Shown here: piece by piece, positions 59,887-64,000 of the stretch
How positions within the stretch are numbered: the stretch's first letter is position 1
Layout: each line of letters opens with the position of its first letter
Assembly: GCF_015291885.1 (NCBI RefSeq)
Contig: NZ_CP036186.1
Coordinates: 992,001 to 1,056,000, forward strand
Origin: Stutzerimonas stutzeri
GTDB lineage: Bacteria > Pseudomonadota > Gammaproteobacteria > Pseudomonadales > Pseudomonadaceae
DNA length: 64,000 nt
Reading direction: 5' to 3'
Translations under genes and position numbers: made by a program
The notes under the pieces: model-generated
The model's database searches: none
What the model saw: the letters and a program-made list of their open reading frames with translations, nothing else
What the model was told of the DNA's origin: nothing

Positions 59887-61128
59887 TCAGTAGTGTCCCT
59901 CTGGCGGGGCAACGAGCAGCAGCATGCCTTGCAAGCGGTCAATGAATTTAGTCTTCCAGGCGGTGGCACTCATCACCGATTCCTCGACCGGCGAGGGCTG
60001 CGATTCGAACCATGCAGGCGCAAGGTCGAGTATTGGTCGTGCGTCCACATAGCCCATGATGGGGAGTGGGCAGCGATAAAGGTCATTCCCCTTGAAGGGG
60101 AGGCCTACCCCATGTGAGCCATACGTGCAGGCCCGCATTCGGCAGGTTGGGCAAGCGTAGTCCTTGAAGTAGATAGGTCCGTACTTTGCCCGCATCTTTT
60201 CGGATACACGTTCCTCGCCAAGCGGTAGTCCATATCTCTCTGCAGTTTTGGAAAGGACACCCAGGTAGCGGCGAAGGTGGCGATCGCAATGCTCGTACCC
60301 CAGCGACTTACCCTTGTTCCTGGCGGAGGTTGCGCAGCATGAGACAAATTGAGGGATCAGATCGCCCCGTAACCGGTTCGGCAGCAGAATGACGCCTATG
60401 GGGCGCAGCCACGGAACGCCACATTTGCAGTCAACCTTTACTGCGATTGGCCTGGCCGGAACCTTGGCGAGTGCGCTGAGGTCATCGAAGTAGGCAGTGC
60501 CTGTGCAGACTGCATGTGCGATATCCGCTGCTCGATCTGGGATGCTTGTCTCGAACACGGGATTGCGGGCAAGCAGATCTATACCAAGGTGGCCGGTGCT
60601 GGTACCGGTACCGAAGATCCAGAGCGTCGGCATGCCGGAGGAGGTTCGCTGGTGTGTTCGTTCATAGGTTCTCTGGGCTGATTGCCTTGTAAGCTGGACC
60701 TCAATTGCGAGCTCTGGTCCGAAGGCCGACTCCCCGACCAGGACATCAGCCCTCCAGTCATCACGACCCGATTCGAGTTCGGCAGGAAAGCCGGCGGCAA
60801 CCAGCCGCTGATAAATAGTCAGCTTCATTGCAGCGTGCAGAGGGCTTTCCTCCCCGGCGTATCCCGCCGGAGCTTCACCGGGGAAGTGGGAGAAAAAGCG
60901 GGTAATACCACCGGACCACCGGCGTGTCTTGGCTTGGGCCGGCAGCCCAGTGTCAGGCATCTTTACGAGACGCTGTTTTGAGATCTTGACGACTTGTTTC
61001 CAGTCATCGTCGGACAGGAAGGACGCAACAACACGTTGTCCCGAAACGATAGCGGTGCAGGCCAATAGAGGTTGCCTTCTGCTGGAGGAGAGGTTGTTGA
61101 TCCGGAGGAAATCACGAGTTGGGATCAT
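59887..61128 (-). CDS. CoiA-like predicted nuclease of the island
   Basis: This 413-residue protein has a middle segment resembling the CoiA-like PD-(D/E)xK nuclease: GEESPLHAAMKLTIYQRLVAAGF, then DDWRADVLV (Asp) and ELAIEVQLTRQS (E-x-Q), followed by RTYERTHQRTSSGMPTLWIFG. The C-terminal part has cysteine pairs (KCGVPW; ACPTCRMRAC) that may bind zinc. CoiA proteins act in competence in Gram-positives; relatives in islands are of unknown role. The start at 61128 is preceded by GGGGAGG; an upstream in-frame start exists at 61185. Confidence 0.6.
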   Translation of the reverse strand: MIPTRDFLRINNLSSSRRQPLLACTAIVSGQRVVASFLSDDDWKQVVKISKQRLVKMPDTGLPAQAKTRRWSGGITRFFSHFPGEAPAGYAGEESPLHAAMKLTIYQRLVAAGFPAELESGRDDWRADVLVGESAFGPELAIEVQLTRQSAQRTYERTHQRTSSGMPTLWIFGTGTSTGHLGIDLLARNPVFETSIPDRAADIAHAVCTGTAYFDDLSALAKVPARPIAVKVDCKCGVPWLRPIGVILLPNRLRGDLIPQFVSCCATSARNKGKSLGYEHCDRHLRRYLGVLSKTAERYGLPLGEERVSEKMRAKYGPIYFKDYACPTCRMRACTYGSHGVGLPFKGNDLYRCPLPIMGYVDARPILDLAPAWFESQPSPVEESVMSATAWKTKFIDRLQGMLLLVAPPEGHY

Positions 61129-61246
61129 GTGACAAGATCCTCCCCAATTGTGCAGAGTTTGGGTTTCCGAGCTCACAGCTAACACTGATCCATGCAGGAT
61201 ATAACCGCCTCAACTGGATCATATGCTTGATAAAAAAGGAGGTGCC

Positions 61247-61360
61247 ATGACCATAGTGCATGCAGTGATAGGAGTGGTTGTTTTTATCATAGTCATTGGG
61301 CTGATTGGCTATGCCGTAGCCGATTACCTCGACAAGAAATATGATACGGATGACCGCTGA
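61247..61360 (+). CDS. 37-residue single-helix membrane protein
   Basis: A strong AAGGAGG site lies seven bases before the ATG at 61247. The product is MTIVHAVIGVVVFIIVIGLI followed by GYAVADYLDKKYDTDDR: a single hydrophobic helix (residues 4-24) and a charged tail. No family is recognised. It stands alone in the gap between two minus-strand genes (61129-61561). The ribosome site and clean helix make it more credible than most short frames. Confidence 0.55.
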   Translation: MTIVHAVIGVVVFIIVIGLIGYAVADYLDKKYDTDDR

Positions 61361-61465
61361 TTTGCTCTCTCGGGCGGGCCGCTATGTTTCGAGCGCGCCT
61401 CTATAGCCGAGGTGTAGAGTAGATGTCGGGGCAAGACGTTGCCGTTTGCCCTCCACTATGGCAAC

Positions 61466-61553
61466 AGACATATCGAGAATATGTCTTTAAGTATAAAATC
61501 TTGCCTAACGCTAGCCTCGTGTTGCCATCTGTCATCCATAGTGGCAACACGAG
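61466..61553. other. two strong hairpins downstream of the 61562 gene
   Basis: AGACATAT/ATATGTCT (61466-61486, five-base loop) and CTCGTGTTGCCA/TGGCAACACGAG (61516-61553, perfect 12-bp stem, 14-base loop). The second could terminate the minus-strand gene that ends at 61562, but it lacks a T run. A partial copy of its right arm (ATGGCAACA) occurs at 61458-61466. Confidence 0.5.
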
Positions 61554-61561
61554 ATTGAGCC

Positions 61562-62077
61562 TTAAGTGTTCAGCCACTTTATGAATCGATCATATAATGT
61601 CTTTCGGGTAACCGTGCGCTCCCCATTTAACGCAATAATAATTCTTTCAATGTTTTTATAAGTGGCCTGTGTTGAATTTCCTTGCTTTACGAGCTTGTGA
61701 AAGAAACTTAGTGTGCTTGTTATTCTCTCCTGCTCCCAAAGCGAACCATCGGGATTTCTGAAAGGTATGAATTTTATTTTAAATATTTTATGGGCAAAAT
61801 ATTTAAAATATTTATCTCTTGTCAGATTAGGCGTAATGATCTCCATCTTGTCCGGCTTGCGTTGAAAGTAGCAGACAAGGCAGGTCCTGGTTTGAATTGA
61901 ACCGCGAGTCAGGTAGTGCAGTACCAAAATACCATCTTCTTTTTCGTATTTTCTGCACTCGTCAATGACTGCGCTTATGCTTTGCAGGGGAGTGAGTACA
62001 AAAGCGTGCTCTATATGAGGCATGATCTCAAGCTTTTGACTGGCTTTTAAAAATATATCGCTAGCTTTATTCTGCAT
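61562..62077 (-). CDS. unknown protein of the recombinase island
   Basis: This 171-residue protein is AT-rich in codon use compared with the chromosome and has no membrane segment. Features include a CLVCYFQRKPDK segment and a C-terminal part (NIERIIIALNGERTVTRKTLYDRFIKWLN) that could be an HTH. I recognise no family. It is third in a row with two genes on the same strand ending in the tyrosine recombinase, so a role in element mobility or maintenance is plausible. Confidence 0.55.
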   Translation of the reverse strand: MQNKASDIFLKASQKLEIMPHIEHAFVLTPLQSISAVIDECRKYEKEDGILVLHYLTRGSIQTRTCLVCYFQRKPDKMEIITPNLTRDKYFKYFAHKIFKIKFIPFRNPDGSLWEQERITSTLSFFHKLVKQGNSTQATYKNIERIIIALNGERTVTRKTLYDRFIKWLNT

Positions 62078-62126
62078 GATTTTCTCTGATAGCTATCGCT
62101 GGCAAATTATTGAAAAGTTACACCTG

Positions 62127-62402
62127 TTAGGGTTCGTCTTTTTTGCTTGGCTTAGGTGGCGCACCATCACGGCCTATGAGTTCCCATAGTGTTTTTATTG
62201 CGTACCAATAGTCGCGCTCAGTTGATGGCGCAAATTTTTTCTCATCGAAGAATTGGTGAACATGCCTTTTCCCTGTTTGATGTGGCGAACAATTACACCA
62301 GGCAATAAAATCCTTCATCCGCTCAACATTTCTTTTTCTGCTTATTTTTCCGCCTTTGGATTTATAGAGATGAAGCCTGTGTTTAAGTTCTCGACTTAGC
62401 AT
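62127..62402 (-). CDS. small protein overlapping the recombinase gene, integrase N-domain-like
   Basis: This 91-residue basic protein (MLSRELKHRLHLYKSKGGKISRKRNVERM...STERDYWYAIKTLWELIGRDG) has the look of a SAM-like core-binding domain of tyrosine recombinases, without the catalytic part. GGGAGG lies before the ATG at 62402, which is 20 bases inside the end of the recombinase gene, so the two are coupled. It may be an accessory DNA-binding factor; this is inference. Confidence 0.55.
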   Translation of the reverse strand: MLSRELKHRLHLYKSKGGKISRKRNVERMKDFIAWCNCSPHQTGKRHVHQFFDEKKFAPSTERDYWYAIKTLWELIGRDGAPPKPSKKDEP

Positions 62403-63324
62403 TTCGTCCTCCCAGATAGGAGTTAGTTACGTCGATACGCCCATGCCCAAGTTCGCCAGCTATTTTGATGCGTGCCATATGGCCCAGAGGCCCCTCATTG
62501 GTTACTCCAAACACAGGCGCGGGATGTCCACATAGCTGCTCGTATCGTTCACAGGCATAAGCGCTTCTCAGTTCATGGAGACGACTGATGCCATACCCTT
62601 GAAGCGCTTCACGAATTTTACGGACTTGAGTGCTACGAAATTTTGCCCATGTAATTTCAGCTGCTATCAGGCAGTTTTTTTCTCCCTGAGCGTTACTTGC
62701 ATAAGTCAGTGCTTGGAGCTGACTTTCAGAGGTTATTGGGATCTTCCGCTTTCGTCCGCCCTTGGTGCCGCGCGTTATATTTATTTGCTCAATTCTTTTT
62801 GCTTCGGCGAGAGCTTTTTTAGCATCAATCAGAGATGCTTCTTTCGTTCGCAGGCCAAACTCCCTGGCAAGCATTGCTACCGCTATGGCCTCCGGTGTTT
62901 GATTATCTTTTAACTTATCAAGCACGCTATAGAAGTCTTCGCGACAAACGCCCCCTGGCGGTGTTGTTCTTACATATGTTCGCTCTGGTATTCCGCAGTC
63001 TTGGGTTGGGCTTACTGATACCCAGTCGCCCATTTTTGACATAAACATCACTGTGTTGACGGCGCTAACGAGATTTTGCGCATATGATGCTGACATTTCA
63101 TCTTCTAGAACTTGTGAGGCAAGCTCTTTACCGTACTCTATGACTGTTGACTTATTTATTTCCTGCATGTCGCGTATACCCTTTTCTTCCATGAAAGGGA
63201 TGAACTTATTCCAGCGATGCGTAATAGTTGCTGTGGAGCTGAATGATAGGTTTTTATCAGCCAGCGAAAACTTCCCTGCTTTACTTGGTTCTCTTGAGCC
63301 CAGCCCGAAATTTTTAGCTGCCAT
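62383..63324 (-). CDS. tyrosine recombinase / integrase-domain protein
   Basis: This 313-residue protein has an N-terminal core-binding domain (ITHRWNKFIPFMEEKGIRDMQEI) and a catalytic domain with Arg in EFGLRTKEASLIDA, the HELRSAY box (His-x-x-Arg), LGHGRIDVTNSYLGG with the second His/Gly and the nucleophile Tyr. It matches integrase-domain proteins carried by genomic islands in Pseudomonas. The ATG at 63324 has GGAG seven bases upstream; a TTG four codons earlier is possible. It heads a three-gene minus-strand set. Confidence 0.8.
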   Translation of the reverse strand: MAAKNFGLGSREPSKAGKFSLADKNLSFSSTATITHRWNKFIPFMEEKGIRDMQEINKSTVIEYGKELASQVLEDEMSASYAQNLVSAVNTVMFMSKMGDWVSVSPTQDCGIPERTYVRTTPPGGVCREDFYSVLDKLKDNQTPEAIAVAMLAREFGLRTKEASLIDAKKALAEAKRIEQINITRGTKGGRKRKIPITSESQLQALTYASNAQGEKNCLIAAEITWAKFRSTQVRKIREALQGYGISRLHELRSAYACERYEQLCGHPAPVFGVTNEGPLGHMARIKIAGELGHGRIDVTNSYLGGRNAKSRT

Positions 63325-63774
63325 TTTTTTCTCCAAAATATGTGTTTTGTGGCCCGCGCCCTAATCAGCTGGTAAGTGTTTCGCGAGCTATGAGCGCTCG
63401 CCGACTTTGCGGGGTGCTTTTTTGAGCGGTTAGCGCCGCTGGAGGAGTTTTTTATGGCTGTCACTGGGAGCTATGGCGGGGCATCGCATTCCACTGCATG
63501 AGCAGCAGTCCGGCATCGGCCGTTACTCGGCCTATCCGCTCTCCTCGGAGCGAATCCCATGGCGTGACAAGCCATCTGAGTGCTTTTCGTCGAATTTCGT
63601 CCGCGCAGTTGCTGACTGAAACCCGCGTGGCACTAGGCGGAGCGCTTAATCAAAAACGTCCGTCTCTGTGCGGGTGGGTTAGAGCTGGTAGGTGTTGCGG
63701 TGAAGACGCAGGCGCAGAAATGCCTATGTTGATTACGTCAACAATCACCAGTACCAGATCGGAGAGATTTATTT
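63325..63774. other. intergenic region, no gene identified
   Basis: The stretch upstream of the recombinase is GC-richer than the island and contains several stop-interrupted frames. A plus-strand open frame at 63498-63806 has no ribosome site and low-complexity content, so it is not accepted. TGCGGGGTGCT at 63410-63420 is matched in inverted orientation by AGCACCCCGCA at 59772-59782. No promoter or repeat beyond this is clear. Confidence 0.5.
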
Positions 63775-63999
63775 CTGACAGCCCTTATGGGCTTCAGAAT
63801 CGATGATTGGGAAAGACCTGAAAAAGCCGCTCCTTCGCGAAGCCATCCTTCAACCGTTACGGTTACTGGGATGTATTTTCGTGAAAGGACAGTTTCAGAC
63901 CATTCTTTAAAGTTTGATTAGGTAGACGCACCTTGGGTGCGAATACCAGTGCTACGGATAGCACTGATTTGGGCGTGGAGCCCTAGGGACAGTCTGAAA
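63775..63999 (+). ncRNA. highly structured RNA, candidate IscB-associated omega RNA (HEARO)
   Basis: Six or more hairpins lie in series: CTGA(C)AGCCC/GGGCTTCAG (63775-63797), AACCG/CGGTT inside CATCC/GGATG (63844-63873), TTTC/GAAA (63877-63886), CGCACC/GGTGCG (63927-63941), CAGTGCTA-CGGA-TAGCACTG (63947-63966) and GGGC/GCCC (63971-63983). TTTCAGAC (63893-63900) pairs perfectly with GTCTGAAA (63992-63999), closing the last three into one multi-branched domain. ACGCACC, a CGGAT hairpin loop and GGAGC in this order also occur in omega RNAs of IscB as I recall them. The nuclease gene would start beyond 64000. Confidence 0.55.
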
Positions 64000-64000
64000 A

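Noticed and set aside
63498..63806. 102-residue plus-strand open frame upstream of the structured RNA
   Set aside because: There is no ribosome site, the Ser/Arg-rich sequence resembles noncoding translation, and its end runs into the hairpin at 63775.
63893..63999. RsmZ-type CsrA/RsmA-titrating RNA or retron msr-msd
   Set aside because: GGA occurs in only two or three loops, fewer than in RsmZ-type RNAs, and no reverse transcriptase or msr/msd layout is seen; the closed multi-branched fold suits an omega RNA better.

Overview
The window reads as chromosomal DNA of a denitrifying Pseudomonas of the stutzeri group (Stutzerimonas). The reasons are high GC, nir-nor-dnr genes in the arrangement known for P. 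stutzeri, a complete Entner-Doudoroff set, and a maltose/starch locus carrying the maltotetraose-forming amylase typical of that species. Identifications rest on motif recognition and recalled family knowledge; no database search was run.

Positions 1-16000 are an anaerobic-respiration region. The 3' end of nirL and complete nirG and nirH (heme d1 synthesis) are followed by norC, norB and norD (nitric oxide reductase). norC is split near its 5' end by an intact 1.65-kb IS3-family element. Next come dnrP, a DNR-type regulator, dnrN-dnrO and divergent norR, with a sigma-54 promoter and three NorR-type half-site pairs between them. ubiU-ubiV-ubiT (oxygen-independent ubiquinone synthesis), a DGC-domain protein and a second DNR-type regulator follow. 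TTGAY-N4-RTCAA boxes precede most of these units.

Positions 16000-24500 hold an anaerobic class III ribonucleotide reductase behind two NrdR boxes. Its glycyl-radical segment is a separate 51-residue gene between nrdD and nrdG. An ftrABCD-type iron uptake operon behind a Fur box, an MFS exporter and a small membrane protein follow.

Positions 24500-34700 hold central sugar catabolism: edd-glk, hexR, zwf-pgl-eda, a gapN-like dehydrogenase and an aldo/keto reductase. A guanidine-II riboswitch then precedes sugE/gdx.

Positions 34900-54600 are a maltose/starch regulon: lamB-malM, the secreted G4 amylase amyP, malS with a kinase-like gene, malEFG, malT, maa, an intracellular alpha-glucosidase and malK. 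MalT-type boxes lie in the intergenic regions. Starch would be cut outside the cell, imported through LamB and MalEFGK, hydrolysed to glucose and passed via Glk and Zwf into the Entner-Doudoroff pathway encoded next door.

Positions 54800-64000 are accessory DNA. A KaiC-like operon is broken by an ISL3-family element that abuts a truncated IS110-family transposase. An AT-richer island follows with a CoiA-like nuclease, a 37-residue membrane protein, two unknown genes and a tyrosine recombinase. The last ~230 bases contain no credible gene but fold into a closed multi-branched RNA resembling an IscB-associated omega RNA (HEARO); the nuclease gene would lie just past the edge.
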